64,000 bases of DNA from JACKJP01 sp050249695 (GCA_050249695.1 JBFWQA010000003.1:473259-537258), one strand, 5' to 3'. Positions 1 through 8,766 are shown, counted from the first letter of the stretch. Program-made: numbers and translations. Notes: generated by a model from the sequence alone, not told the origin.

Positions 1-2
1 AG

Positions 3-773
3 GGCACCTGCCTTAGCTACGACATCCTGACGCAGGCCGAACTCATCAAGCCGCGCGTCGGCTACATGACGCAGCGCTTCAGTCTCTATGAAGACCTCTC
101 CATCCGCGAGAACCTGGAATTCGTCGCCCGCATCTACGGCCTTTCCCGGCCGCGAGAGGCCGCCACCGAGGCCATCGAACAACTCGGCCTGAAGGGCCGC
201 GAACGCCAGCTTGCAGGACAGCTCTCCGGCGGCTGGAAGCAGCGGCTCGCCCTCGGCGCCTGCATCCTGCCCGGCCCGGACCTGCTTCTGCTCGACGAAC
301 CGACCGCCGGCGTCGACCCGCAGGCGCGGCGCGATTTCTGGAGCGAGATTCACGGGCTTGCTGCGGGCGGCCTCACGGTCCTGGTCTCCACCCACTACAT
401 GGACGAGGCCGAACGCTGCACGCGCATCGCCTATATCGCCTATGGCGAACTTCTCTCGCATGGCACCGTCGAGGAAGTCATCGAGAAGGCCGGGCTTTCG
501 ACCTGGACGGTCAGCGGCCCCGAATTGCATCGTCTGGCGCAAGAACTGATGGCCGCGGACGGCGTCGATATGGTGGCACCCTTCGGCTCCAGCCTGCATG
601 TCAGTGGCCGCGACGACGAGCGACTGCGCACCGCGATCCGGTCGTTTCAGGACAATAGGGACTATCGCTGGAGCCTGTCCGAGCCGACGCTCGAGGACGT
701 CTTCATCGACCTGATGCAGCGATCGCGCGACAACTTCGCCGAGGAAGCCGTATCGGGAGGCCAATTCCAGTGA
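3..773 (+). CDS. ABC-2 type exporter ATP-binding protein (5' end outside window)
   Basis: This is the C-terminal part of an ABC ATPase; the frame is open from base 3, so the start codon and Walker A lie before the window. Visible are the Q-loop (VGYMTQRFSLY), the signature LSGGWKQR, Walker B LLLLDEP with the D-loop and the H-loop STHYMDEAE, followed by about 90 residues typical of the C-terminal part of ABC-2 exporter subunits. The next gene overlaps it by 4 bp and encodes the matching permease, so the two form a coupled exporter at the inner membrane. The YbhF/YhiH-type drug or lipid exporter group is the closest family I recognise; the substrate is unknown. Confidence 0.88.
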   Translation, partial: GTCLSYDILTQAELIKPRVGYMTQRFSLYEDLSIRENLEFVARIYGLSRPREAATEAIEQLGLKGRERQLAGQLSGGWKQRLALGACILPGPDLLLLDEPTAGVDPQARRDFWSEIHGLAAGGLTVLVSTHYMDEAERCTRIAYIAYGELLSHGTVEEVIEKAGLSTWTVSGPELHRLAQELMAADGVDMVAPFGSSLHVSGRDDERLRTAIRSFQDNRDYRWSLSEPTLEDVFIDLMQRSRDNFAEEAVSGGQFQ

Positions 774-1924
774 CCGGCATCTCCCCGTCCCGGACGGCCC
801 GCCCCGGCTCGTTGACACGTTTCAGGGCGATGTTCGTGAAGGAGTTCATCCAGCTCCGCCGCGACCGCGTGACCTTCGCCACCATGATCATGATCCCGCT
901 GTTGCAGATCATCCTGTTCGGCTTTGCCATCAACACGACCCCGACCAATCTGCCCGCCGCCGTGCTGATGCAGGAACACAACGACATCACGCGTTCCGTT
1001 CTCGCGGCGCTGCGCAATACCTCTTATTTCCGGTTCGTCGTGGAGGCTGCGAGCGAGGAGGAACTGGATCATCTGATCCGTTCGGGCGACGTGCTGTTCG
1101 CGGTTGAAATCCCAGCCGGATTCGAACGCGCCATCCGGCGCGGCGACAAGGCGGCGATCCTGGTCGTCGCAGACGCGACCGATCCCGTCGCCTCCGGCAC
1201 CGCGCTCGCCGCGCTCGAGGGCACGATCGAACGGTCGCTCGAGCGTGACCGGGTGATCCCGCCCGACCGCGAGGACGTTCAGCCTTTCGAGTTCCGCCAG
1301 CACCGCCGCTACAACCCGGCGGGCGTGACGAGGCTGAACATCGTGCCCGGTCTGCTCGGCACGATCCTGACCATGACCATGCTGGTCTTCACCGCCCTGT
1401 CGGTCACGCGCGAGGTGGAGCGCGGAACCATGGAGAGCCTTCTGGCGATGCCCATCAGCCCGCTTGAACTGATGCTCGGCAAGATCACGCCCTATATCTT
1501 CGCCGGCGCGATCCAGGCGGCCATCATCTTCGCCTGCGGCTGGTTCATCTTCTCCGTGCCGCTGGAGGGCGATCCGCTTCTGCTGATCGGACTCACGCTG
1601 CTTTTCATCACGACCAATCTGTCGATCGGCTATTCGTTCTCCACCGTCGCCGGCAATCAGCTTCAGGCGATCCAGATGACGTTCATGTTCTTCCTGCCGA
1701 GCATCCTCCTGTCCGGCTTCATGTTTCCCTTCGCCGGCATGCCCCGCTGGGCGCAGTGGATCGGCGAGGCGCTGCCCATGACGCATTATCTCAGGATCGT
1801 CCGCGGGATCATGCTCAAGGGCGCGGGCATGCCCGACGTCTACCGCGAAGCCGGGGCCCTGCTCTTTCTGACGCTGATCGCCATGACGATCGCGGTTACC
1901 CGCTTCCGCCGCACGCTGGACTGA
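770..1924 (+). CDS. ABC-2 type transporter permease
   Basis: A 384-residue inner-membrane permease of the ABC-2 (YbhS/YbhR/YhhJ) type. A short cytoplasmic N-terminus containing EFIQLRRDR leads into a first membrane helix (about residues 33-55), then a soluble outer domain (60-190), then five hydrophobic helices in the C-terminal half, with the conserved segment RGTMESLLAMPISPLELMLGK between the first two. It starts with GTG inside the stop of the ATPase gene (GTGA overlap) and has GGGAGG about ten bases upstream, indicating translational coupling. Its stop abuts the convergent stop of trpE(G). It would export a hydrophobic compound; the substrate is not deducible. Confidence 0.88.
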   Translation: MTGISPSRTARPGSLTRFRAMFVKEFIQLRRDRVTFATMIMIPLLQIILFGFAINTTPTNLPAAVLMQEHNDITRSVLAALRNTSYFRFVVEAASEEELDHLIRSGDVLFAVEIPAGFERAIRRGDKAAILVVADATDPVASGTALAALEGTIERSLERDRVIPPDREDVQPFEFRQHRRYNPAGVTRLNIVPGLLGTILTMTMLVFTALSVTREVERGTMESLLAMPISPLELMLGKITPYIFAGAIQAAIIFACGWFIFSVPLEGDPLLLIGLTLLFITTNLSIGYSFSTVAGNQLQAIQMTFMFFLPSILLSGFMFPFAGMPRWAQWIGEALPMTHYLRIVRGIMLKGAGMPDVYREAGALLFLTLIAMTIAVTRFRRTLD

Positions 1925-4126
1925 TTAATCCGCCGTCCGCACCGCCTCGCCGGACGCCGCACGTTCGGTGAGGCGCATCGCATTCTCGACGATCCGGTTT
2001 CCCGCCCCGCCTTCCAGCGTCATCAGCGACTCGGGATGAAACTGTACCGCGGCGATCGGCAGCTCCTTGTGCTCCACCGCCATCGGTATGCCGTCCTCCG
2101 TCATCGCCGAGACGAAGAGGTTCTCGGGCATGCTCTCCGGATCGATATAGAGCGAATGGTATCGACCCACTGCTATCTCAACGGGCAAGCCCGCGAAGAT
2201 CGAGCCGCCGCGAATCGCGATGCGCGACGGACGGCCATGACTGGGCGTCGCCAGTTGCGATAGTTTGCCGCCGAAATATTCGCCGATCGCCTGCTGTCCG
2301 AGACAAACGCCGAAAACCGGCAGGTTGCGCTCAAGCGCGAGGCCGATCGTCTCGTTGGTCTTGAAATCGGAAGGCCTGCCCGGCCCGGGCGACATCACGA
2401 GCAGATCATATCCGCCCGCTTCCAGGCGTTCGCGCGCATGGGTATGACGCACGACGTTGACCGTCGCCCCGGTCTGACGGAAATAGTCCGCGAGCATATG
2501 GACGAAACTGTCGTCGTGGTCGACGAGCAGCACCTTCTTTCCGGCGCCCGCGCTCGGCCGGTTGTCGGCCTGCGCCTCCAGATCGCTGTCGCTTCCGCGC
2601 AGCGCCTGATGCAGTGCTTCGGCCTTGGTCTGGCACTCCTCTTCCTCGGCAACGGGGTCGCTGTCATAAAGCAGTGTCGCTCCGACACGAACCTCCGCCG
2701 TGCCGTCCTTCATCCGCACCGTACGGATCGTGATGCCCGTATTGATATGGCCGTCGAGACCGAGCACGCCAAGCGCGCCGCCGTACCAGCGCCGGGGCGA
2801 CCCCTCGTGATTTTCCACGAACTGCATCGCCCACAGCTTCGGCGCGCCCGTGACGGTCACCGCCCAGGCATGCGAGAGAAACGCATCGAGCGCGTCGAAT
2901 TCGGGCCGCAGCACCGCTTCGACGTGATCGACCGTGTGAAACAGCTTGGAATAGGTTTCCACCTGCCTTCGCGCGATCACCTTGATGGAACCCGGTTCGC
3001 AGATGCGCGCCTTGTCGTTGCGGTCGACATCGGTGCACATGTTGAGCTCGAAGGCGTCCTTGTCGGAGTTCAGCAGCAGGCGGATCTGCTCCGCGTCGGC
3101 GATGGCGTCCTTGCCGCGCCGGATCGTGCCCGAGATCGGGCAGGTCTCGATCCGCTCGCCATCCGAACGAACGAACATTTCCGGCGAGGCGGAAACCAGA
3201 AATTCGCCTTCGCCCAGATTGATCAGCGCGCCGAACGGCGCCGGATTGATCCGTGAGAGCCGCCGGAAGATTTCCGCCGGGGTGCGGGTACACGGTTCAC
3301 CGAAGAGCTGGCCGGGAACAGCTTCGAATAGATCGCCGCGCGCGAAATGCTGGCGCGCTTCCTCCACGATCTCCCGGTAGTGGCCCGGCTTCATGTCCCG
3401 GAATGTCTTGCCGCCTTGCGTCTTGTAGGCGCTTTCCTTGGTCTGCCGGGGAAGGCCGACCGTCGACCGTCCGGCCCAGGAGAACTCATAGGTCGCGACC
3501 AGCCCACGCTCACCGCGGCGGTCATAGGCGAAAAGCTGATCGGGCAGATAGACGACGACATCGCGCTGGTCGTCCGCGCGGGCCATCTTCATCTCCAGAT
3601 CTTCCAGTTGAAACACGAGGTCGTAGCTGAAGGCGCCGTAGAAGCCCAACAGCCCGTCATCGGCGATCTTCAGCGCCGCGATGAGCTGCCGCATCAGCGA
3701 GAAGATGGTCGGCCGGCGTGTCCGGTTCTCCTCCTCGACGGGCGCTTCGCTGGCCGGCACCGCGCCGCTGATCCGCCGCGCGCTCGATTCCTCGACCACG
3801 ATCATCGGATCGGACGCCCGACGCAACGCATCGTTCAGGAATGCGACGAGGATTTCACCGCGCGGATTCAGCGCCTCGATGGCGAATTCGCGGCCGCGCG
3901 AGGTCACCATCAGGGGCGGACTGGAAAATCCCAGGTCGAAATTGTCGTAGCGGCCGGGAACCTGCATGCCGGACGACAGGAGGACACCCGGATGATGGTC
4001 GAGATCTGCGACCAGCTGCTCCATGCGCGCGGCGATGTCGGTCAATTCGACATGACGCCTGACGACCAGGCCTGCGGCTGTCGAGAAGGTGCTGTCGGTG
4101 GGCATCGAAAAGAAATTGCGGTTCAT
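1925..4126 (-). CDS. trpE(G): Fused anthranilate synthase, components I and II
   Basis: A 733-residue fusion catalysing chorismate plus glutamine to anthranilate, the first committed step of tryptophan synthesis in the cytoplasm. Residues 1 to about 510 are the chorismate-binding TrpE domain (C-terminal motifs include GAPKLWAMQ and YYGGALG-like RWYGGALG). After a linker, from about residue 535, comes a class I glutamine amidotransferase domain with the oxyanion motif MSPGPGRP, nucleophile Cys in GVCLGQQ and the His/Glu pair in FHPES. The single-chain fusion is typical of rhizobia. A good ribosome site (GAGGGAAAG) precedes the ATG. Upstream lie a Trp-rich leader peptide and an attenuator, so expression should respond to charged tRNA-Trp. 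Confidence 0.97.
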   Translation of the reverse strand: MNRNFFSMPTDSTFSTAAGLVVRRHVELTDIAARMEQLVADLDHHPGVLLSSGMQVPGRYDNFDLGFSSPPLMVTSRGREFAIEALNPRGEILVAFLNDALRRASDPMIVVEESSARRISGAVPASEAPVEEENRTRRPTIFSLMRQLIAALKIADDGLLGFYGAFSYDLVFQLEDLEMKMARADDQRDVVVYLPDQLFAYDRRGERGLVATYEFSWAGRSTVGLPRQTKESAYKTQGGKTFRDMKPGHYREIVEEARQHFARGDLFEAVPGQLFGEPCTRTPAEIFRRLSRINPAPFGALINLGEGEFLVSASPEMFVRSDGERIETCPISGTIRRGKDAIADAEQIRLLLNSDKDAFELNMCTDVDRNDKARICEPGSIKVIARRQVETYSKLFHTVDHVEAVLRPEFDALDAFLSHAWAVTVTGAPKLWAMQFVENHEGSPRRWYGGALGVLGLDGHINTGITIRTVRMKDGTAEVRVGATLLYDSDPVAEEEECQTKAEALHQALRGSDSDLEAQADNRPSAGAGKKVLLVDHDDSFVHMLADYFRQTGATVNVVRHTHARERLEAGGYDLLVMSPGPGRPSDFKTNETIGLALERNLPVFGVCLGQQAIGEYFGGKLSQLATPSHGRPSRIAIRGGSIFAGLPVEIAVGRYHSLYIDPESMPENLFVSAMTEDGIPMAVEHKELPIAAVQFHPESLMTLEGGAGNRIVENAMRLTERAASGEAVRTAD

Positions 4127-4146
4127 CTTTCCCTCGGTCTTTCAGC

Positions 4147-4186
4147 AAAAACCCGCAGAGCAGAGGAACCGGCCGCCGCGCTGCGG
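4147..4186 (-). terminator. trp attenuator (intrinsic terminator)
   Basis: On the minus strand CCGCAG (4186-4181) pairs with CTGCGG (4158-4153), followed by five T (4151-4147). An alternative perfect 7-bp stem, GGCCGCC (4194-4188) with GGCGGCC (4177-4171), overlaps it. Mutually exclusive stems placed between a Trp-rich leader peptide and trpE(G) are the hallmark of transcription attenuation. The exact pairing scheme is inferred by eye. Confidence 0.75.
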
Positions 4187-4220
4187 TGGCGGCCATGACA
4201 GAACATGCGTCAGGCCACCC

Positions 4221-4268
4221 CTAAAGGATGGCCCACCAACGTCCGGCGATGACAATCGTCATGTTCAT
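4221..4268 (-). CDS. trpL: trp operon leader peptide with tandem Trp codons
   Basis: A 15-codon reading frame, MNMTIVIAGRWWAIL, with two adjacent Trp codons and a TAG stop, about 95 bases before trpE(G). A TTGACG/TATTAC promoter ends about ten bases before the ATG, which leaves almost no 5' leader, so the peptide may be translated from a near-leaderless transcript as reported for trpL of Sinorhizobium meliloti. Ribosome stalling at the two Trp codons would choose between the alternative hairpins downstream. Known family members carry two or three consecutive Trp codons near the same place; an in-frame second ATG at codon 3 is an alternative start. Confidence 0.85.
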   Translation of the reverse strand: MNMTIVIAGRWWAIL

Positions 4269-4278
4269 GGGGCCGCAT

Positions 4279-4306
4279 GTAATATCAGCCGCCACCTCCG
4301 CGTCAA
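4279..4306 (-). promoter_or_regulatory. Housekeeping promoter of the trpL-trpE(G) transcript
   Basis: TTGACG (4306-4301) and TATTAC (4284-4279) are separated by 16 bp. The predicted transcription start falls around 4272, a few bases before the trpL ATG at 4268. Confidence 0.6.
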
Positions 4307-4373
4307 GCAGATTGCGCCCGCGTCAATGCCCGGTGCGCCTCCCCTTCAGCGCACAGGAAAGTGGCGAAAAAAC

Positions 4374-4401
4374 AAAACCCCGGCCGAAAGACCGGGGTTT
4401 T
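4374..4401. terminator. Bidirectional intrinsic terminator downstream of the csp gene
   Basis: AAAACCCCGG and CCGGGGTTTT form a perfect 10-bp stem around an 8-base loop. Read on the minus strand it follows the cold-shock gene stop (4434) and ends in a T run. It also insulates the trpL promoter downstream on the same strand. Confidence 0.85.
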
Positions 4402-4433
4402 GCCATCTGGAAAGATTTCGGGATCGGCCGCGA

Positions 4434-4646
4434 TCAGCCGATCGTCGCAAGATTGGCCGCTGCGGACTTGCCCTTGCGCGGATCCATCTGCAGCTCGTAG
4501 GACACTTTCTGGCCCTCGTTGAGGCTTGTCATGCCCGAGCGCTCGACCGCGCTGATATGGACGAATACGTCCGCGCCGCCCTCATCCGGCTGGATGAAGC
4601 CATAACCTTTGGTGGCGTTGAACCACTTGACTGTACCTGTAGCCAT
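4434..4646 (-). CDS. cspA: Cold-shock domain protein
   Basis: A 70-residue single cold-shock domain, the normal length for bacterial CspA-family RNA chaperones. RNP1 is visible as KGYGFIQ and RNP2 as VFVHISAV, both needed for binding single-stranded RNA and DNA. It acts in the cytoplasm by melting mRNA structure and is often induced by cold or at stationary phase. An AAGGAG ribosome site lies about ten bases before the ATG. No gene lies in the 425 bases upstream, which leaves room for the long structured 5' leader common in csp genes. Several paralogues are normal in rhizobia, so the exact orthologue is uncertain. Confidence 0.95.
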   Translation of the reverse strand: MATGTVKWFNATKGYGFIQPDEGGADVFVHISAVERSGMTSLNEGQKVSYELQMDPRKGKSAAANLATIG

Positions 4647-5071
4647 TTTCAGGGATCTCCTTGTCGCTACTGATCGTGGGGTTGGGGTGTGCCGGCGCTT
4701 TGATTGACATGCGTGGAGGATCTGATCGTCCCGTCAATGTCGATATTCTGTCGCGCTCCAGCGTTGGTAGGTAGCGTGCGTAGATCCACTGCCTTAGTTT
4801 GTCCGGAGACAAGCTCCGGAAGTACCGAAACCTCGTACCAGGCCTCCGCCCTCTCTGAGGGCCATCGGCTTCGGCCGTCAATTCCAGCGATCACCTCACC
4901 CGCGATCTAGTATAGTCGCATCCACGCGCGCAGTGATCCGGCGAAAGCTTGCTCACAAAAAGCCGTAATTTGCAATAGTCGGCTCAACCGACGCCCAAGG
5001 CGGCCTCGTGCCCTGCCGATCGCAGCGCTGCCGAAGCAATCCGGACAGGCGTTGCCACACCGCCCGGTCGT
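4647..5071. other. Non-coding stretch upstream of the csp gene
   Basis: 425 bases without a credible gene. It holds the csp ribosome site and presumably its leader and promoter; a TATACT hexamer on the minus strand at about 4916-4911 could be a -10 box, but I see no convincing -35 at the right distance. Short open frames here have neither ribosome sites nor recognisable products. Confidence 0.5.
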
Positions 5072-5608
5072 CTACTTCACCAGCGCGGAGACCTGGCGGA
5101 AATGCTCGTGCGTGGAATCGCCGATCCACTCGAAGAGGACCATCTCCGTCGTAACGATTTCGATGCCCGCATCGGCCATCCGGGCAAGGCCCGCCTGACG
5201 GTTCTCGGCCTTGCGCGAGCCGCACGCGTCGGCAACCACGAAGACCTTGTGACCGAGCGCCGACAGTCCCAACGCGGTTTGCAGCACGCAGATATGGGCT
5301 TCGACCCCGGCGATCACGATGTCCTTGCCGGCGGTCAGCTTCGACCTGACTTCGGCGCTTTGCGCACAATCGAAGCTCGTCTTGGCGATGACATTGCGGC
5401 TGTCCCGCGCCGGGAGTTCATCCACCGTGCCGCCAAGCCCCTTGGGGTTTTGTTCCGTATAGAGCGTCCTGACGCCGAGAAGTTTCGCGGCCTCGGCGAG
5501 GCGGCGCGCATTCGCGATGACGTCGTCCTTGCGATCGATCGCCGCCATCAGTCGGGTCTGGAAGTCGATCATCAGCAGAACGGATTTGTCGGCTTTGATC
5601 AGGCCCAT
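5072..5608 (-). CDS. Isochorismatase-family cysteine hydrolase
   Basis: A 178-residue cytoplasmic hydrolase of the isochorismatase/nicotinamidase/YcaC superfamily. The catalytic triad is visible: Asp15 in MIDFQ, Lys76 in AKTSFDC and Cys107 in AHICVLQ. The length matches small YcaC-type members, whose substrate is usually unknown, rather than nicotinamidase (no clear metal-binding DxHxxxH). The chosen ATG has GGGGAGAA a few bases upstream; a longer frame upstream lacks a ribosome site. It stands alone, divergent from the L,D-transpeptidase gene. Confidence 0.9.
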   Translation of the reverse strand: MGLIKADKSVLLMIDFQTRLMAAIDRKDDVIANARRLAEAAKLLGVRTLYTEQNPKGLGGTVDELPARDSRNVIAKTSFDCAQSAEVRSKLTAGKDIVIAGVEAHICVLQTALGLSALGHKVFVVADACGSRKAENRQAGLARMADAGIEIVTTEMVLFEWIGDSTHEHFRQVSALVK

Positions 5609-5798
5609 CGTCTTTCTCCCCTGCTCATTGGGCCAGGCGGTGGTCCCCGCGCGCCGGAACCATATTCCCAACCGAAATCTCCGCAAATTAAGCGTAATGT
5701 AACGCGAATCGACTAGTTTGATCTTCATTGACGCTACGCGTTGCGGCTATGATCACGTGGCGCATCGCTACTGAACCGACCTAAGGGGGGCCGGCCGG

Positions 5799-7007
5799 AT
5801 GGTCAAGAGCGTAAAGAGGCCGCCGCTGCGCGGTTTGCTGGCCGTTGTGCTCGCGGCGGCGACGATTGTCTTCGCCGGGCCCGTGCGCGCGGCCGGAACC
5901 GAAGGCGCCAAGCCACTTGCCAATACCCAGCCGGCGCCTGACGAACCCCTGCGCCTCATCGTCTCGCTGGCCGAACAGCGCATTGACGTTTACCGCGGCG
6001 ACGCGCTCGTTTCGAGTTCCAATGTTTCGACCGGCCAGAACGGCTACGACACGCCGAGCGGCGTCTATTCCATCCTGCAGAAATCCAAGTGGCACCGTTC
6101 CAACATCTACAGCGCCGCGCCGATGCCCTTCATGCAGCGCCTGACTTGGTCGGGCATCGCGCTGCATGAGGGTAACGTCTCGCGCCCCTATGCCTCGCAC
6201 GGCTGCATCAGGCTGCCCCGCCAGTTCGCCATGGACCTGTTCCAGATGACCGGCATCGGCACCGACGTCATCGTCGTGGCCGGCGACGCCAGGCCGCAAT
6301 CCATCGTGCATCCCGCCCTGTTCCAGCCTTCTCAGGCGGCGGTCTTCGCCTCCATCGGCGGCGCCGGCGAGCTGGCCGCCGACAAGCCCTCTCCGGCCGA
6401 GGGGGCAAGCGGCGCCAGACGGCTCGACGCGCCCGTCCTGCGGGTGTCGAATTCGCCGCTGCGCATCCTCATTACCCGCCGCACCGGCCGCGAGCGCCTG
6501 AAGGATCTGCAGGGCATGCTGGCCGAACTGGGCTTCGGCCCCGGCGATATCGACGGCTATATGGGCCCCGACACCGGCCGCGCCATCCGGGCTTTCCAGC
6601 AGAGCCTGGGACTGCAGCCGACGGGGATGCTCTCGGAGGACCTTTTCGGCCAGCTTTACGCGGCCGTCGGGCGCGAGGAGATCGCCGGGCATATCTATGT
6701 CCGCCAGGATTACGTCGACCTTTTCGATGCGCCGGTGGACATTCGCAGGCCGGACGCCCCGCTCGGGACGCATGTCTTTGCCGCGGGTGCATTCAGCCCG
6801 GCCTCCAGACGCGCCTCCTGGACGGCGCTGACGATGACGGCAGGCGAGCAATCGACGCCGGCCGAGGCGCTTGAGCGCATCGACATCCCGGCGGACATCT
6901 ACCGGCGCATCTCCCTGCTGCTGACCCCCGGTACAAGCCTCATCGTTTCCGACGCGGGGCTGGGCCGCGAGACCGGCAAGGGCACCGACTTCATCGTCCA
7001 GCCGTAG
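5799..7007 (+). CDS. L,D-transpeptidase with peptidoglycan-binding domain
   Basis: A 402-residue exported protein. An N-terminal signal peptide (about residues 1-30, hydrophobic core LLAVVLAAATIVFA) precedes a YkuD catalytic domain (about 50-165) with the active-site motif SHGCIRLP. A peptidoglycan-binding repeat follows at about 225-285 (LGFGPGDIDGYMGPDTGRAI). Such enzymes make 3-3 cross-links in peptidoglycan or attach proteins to it in the periplasm, and rhizobia carry many. AAGGGGGG precedes the ATG. Its last 17 bases overlap the convergent AI-2E family gene. Confidence 0.93.
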   Translation: MVKSVKRPPLRGLLAVVLAAATIVFAGPVRAAGTEGAKPLANTQPAPDEPLRLIVSLAEQRIDVYRGDALVSSSNVSTGQNGYDTPSGVYSILQKSKWHRSNIYSAAPMPFMQRLTWSGIALHEGNVSRPYASHGCIRLPRQFAMDLFQMTGIGTDVIVVAGDARPQSIVHPALFQPSQAAVFASIGGAGELAADKPSPAEGASGARRLDAPVLRVSNSPLRILITRRTGRERLKDLQGMLAELGFGPGDIDGYMGPDTGRAIRAFQQSLGLQPTGMLSEDLFGQLYAAVGREEIAGHIYVRQDYVDLFDAPVDIRRPDAPLGTHVFAAGAFSPASRRASWTALTMTAGEQSTPAEALERIDIPADIYRRISLLLTPGTSLIVSDAGLGRETGKGTDFIVQP

Positions 7008-8073
7008 CGCGGTCCATCGGCACGATATTGATGAAGATCGTGTAGAAGATCAGGACCAGCGGCACGGCGACGAAGCCGCCGACAGGCCCCCAGAGCCACA
7101 GCCAGAACACGATCGCCAGAAAGACGATAAAGGGATTGAGCGTGACGTTCCGGCCGATCACATAGGGCGTCACGAACTGCGCTTCGAGAAAGTTGAAGAA
7201 GAGGTAGATCAGCGGCGGGAGAAAGACCGCCCCTCCGTCGAAGCCGGCAAGTCCGACGCCGGTGAGAATGACGACCATGATCGCCGGACCCACATAGATC
7301 ACATAGTTCAGGACGCCGGCGAGCACGCCCCAGAGCAGGGCGGATTCAACCCCGACCGCCCAGAGGGCGATCGCGACCACGGCGCCCAGTCCGATATTCA
7401 CCAGCGTGATGGAAAGAAGGTACCGGGAGACCAGCCGCTCGACATCGCGGAAGACATGCGCGACACGCCAGCGCAGCCGGCGGTTGATACACAGCCGCAG
7501 GATGGCCACGCGGAACGCTTCGCGCGACGCGACATAAAAATACAGGCTCGCAAGAAAGACGATGAATTGAGCCAGGATCGAGGGGGCCAGAATCGCGACG
7601 CTCTCGACGGCGCCGCCGTCATCAACCTTCACGCTCATCACCCCTGCGCCGCCCGTCAGGTTGCGAAGTTCTTCCTGAGCGGCGCCCAGCGTCGAGATGA
7701 CGCCCTTCCAGTCGCGCACGACCGCCTGCAACCGCCGCCAGATTTCCGGCAGCCGTTCCACCCAGTCCGAAAGCGGCACGGCAAACGCCATCACGAAGGC
7801 GGCGATGATCGTGATGAAGAGAATGACGATGATGCTGGCGGAAGCCGCCGGCGGAATTCCCGTCCGTTCCACTCGCGTGGCCAGCGGGCCGAACATCAGC
7901 CCGATGACCAGCGCCAGGGCAATGGGCGCGAAGACAAGCTTGGCGAAATAGAGAACGCCGACCAGCGCTGTCAGGCCGATGCCGACGACCGCGAGCCGCG
8001 AGGCCCGGCCCAGAATGATCTCGAAATCCGTCTTCGGACGAAGTCGAGAGTCAAAATAGGCTCGCCGCGCCAT
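6991..8073 (-). CDS. AI-2E family transporter (PerM-like permease)
   Basis: About 360 residues with eight or so hydrophobic helices, including an N-terminal pair (VGIGLTALVGVLYFAKLVFA) and the family's C-terminal segment with LIYLFFNFLEAQFVTPYVIG followed by a glycine-rich helix. It is an inner-membrane permease; members export AI-2 in some bacteria or act as sodium/proton antiporters in others, so the substrate is open. The ATG at 8073 follows a G run; a start 18 codons upstream is possible but lacks a ribosome site. It stands alone and overlaps the transpeptidase gene by 17 bp at its 3' end. Confidence 0.9.
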   Translation of the reverse strand: MARRAYFDSRLRPKTDFEIILGRASRLAVVGIGLTALVGVLYFAKLVFAPIALALVIGLMFGPLATRVERTGIPPAASASIIVILFITIIAAFVMAFAVPLSDWVERLPEIWRRLQAVVRDWKGVISTLGAAQEELRNLTGGAGVMSVKVDDGGAVESVAILAPSILAQFIVFLASLYFYVASREAFRVAILRLCINRRLRWRVAHVFRDVERLVSRYLLSITLVNIGLGAVVAIALWAVGVESALLWGVLAGVLNYVIYVGPAIMVVILTGVGLAGFDGGAVFLPPLIYLFFNFLEAQFVTPYVIGRNVTLNPFIVFLAIVFWLWLWGPVGGFVAVPLVLIFYTIFINIVPMDRATAGR

Positions 8074-8241
8074 GTTGGGCCCCCAAATCCACTGCGTGCA
8101 TGGTGGTTGTCCCCGCCGGCCGCTCACGTGAAACGGCGATCCGGCATTTTCCGGGACGGTCGATTGGACGTTGGGGACTCTCGCCTCTGCTCCGAATCTG
8201 CGGTCCGAAACAGAGAAGGTGTCCTTGGTCGAGGCCGCGGC

Positions 8242-8571
8242 TCACTGCGAAGCGGTGTTGGCGTCCACCGTTCCGGCAAGCCTTGTCGGCGCGGAGTTGG
8301 CGCCGTTCAGCGGACGCAGTTCGGCATAGAGTTCGCCGCGAGTGGACATGTGCCAGATCAGGGAAACCTCAGACGGGCTGTAACCCGCTGCGACCGGCAG
8401 ACACTGACCGATCCGCTGCGGTCCGGAATCGTCCCGCTTCAGAGCGTGCTCCAGCCCCTCCTCGCAAGCTGCGACACTGACATATTCCTTCGCGGAATGA
8501 ACTGCCTCGCGGCAGACTCTCATCTCGTCATTGCAGGCAATGAGCAACATGATCGCTGTGACCGGTTCCAT
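8242..8571 (-). CDS. Hypothetical small protein, EcfG-type promoter
   Basis: A 109-residue protein I do not recognise. The N-terminus is weakly hydrophobic (MEPVTAIMLLIAC). Four cysteines occur in the first 60 residues (13, 20, 36, 57). The middle is charged and the C-terminus polar. AAGGAG sits six bases before the ATG. A GGAAC-N17-CGTT promoter lies 31-56 bases upstream, so it is probably part of the general stress regulon. It could be a periplasmic or redox-sensitive small protein, but no function is assigned. Confidence 0.7.
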   Translation of the reverse strand: MEPVTAIMLLIACNDEMRVCREAVHSAKEYVSVAACEEGLEHALKRDDSGPQRIGQCLPVAAGYSPSEVSLIWHMSTRGELYAELRPLNGANSAPTRLAGTVDANTASQ

Positions 8572-8601
8572 CTTCGTCTCCTTCGCCTCCAGTGACCGAT
8601 A

Positions 8602-8627
8602 AACGAGGCGGGAGCCCACAATGTTCC
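8602..8627 (-). promoter_or_regulatory. EcfG-type promoter of the 8242-8571 gene
   Basis: On the minus strand GGAAC (8627-8623), a 17-bp spacer and CGTT (8605-8602) match the alphaproteobacterial general-stress sigma factor consensus. Confidence 0.75.
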
Positions 8628-8673
8628 CTGCACGGCAAGCGACCGTCTGGAAGAAGAAGAAGGTGGGTCGGTG

Positions 8674-8698
8674 GGAACGGCGGGCCCTGGCCTGCGTT
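8674..8698 (+). promoter_or_regulatory. EcfG-type promoter of csbD
   Basis: GGAAC (8674-8678), a 16-bp spacer, then CGTT (8695-8698), 68 bases before the csbD start codon. It diverges from the promoter at 8602-8627. Confidence 0.8.
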
Positions 8699-8766
8699 TT
8701 ATCGGCGGTATTCCGGATGGGCCAACGAGGCCGAACCGGCAAACACAAGGCAGGAGGCCACAGCAT

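Noticed and set aside
662..1786. A 374-codon minus-strand open frame opposite the ABC permease gene.
   Set aside because: Arg/Asp/Gly/His-rich composition without motifs, no ribosome site, and fully antisense to a gene with clear family features. High GC content produces such shadow frames.
7456..8595. A 379-codon plus-strand frame opposite the AI-2E family gene and the small stress gene.
   Set aside because: Antisense to two supported genes; biased composition and no start signals.
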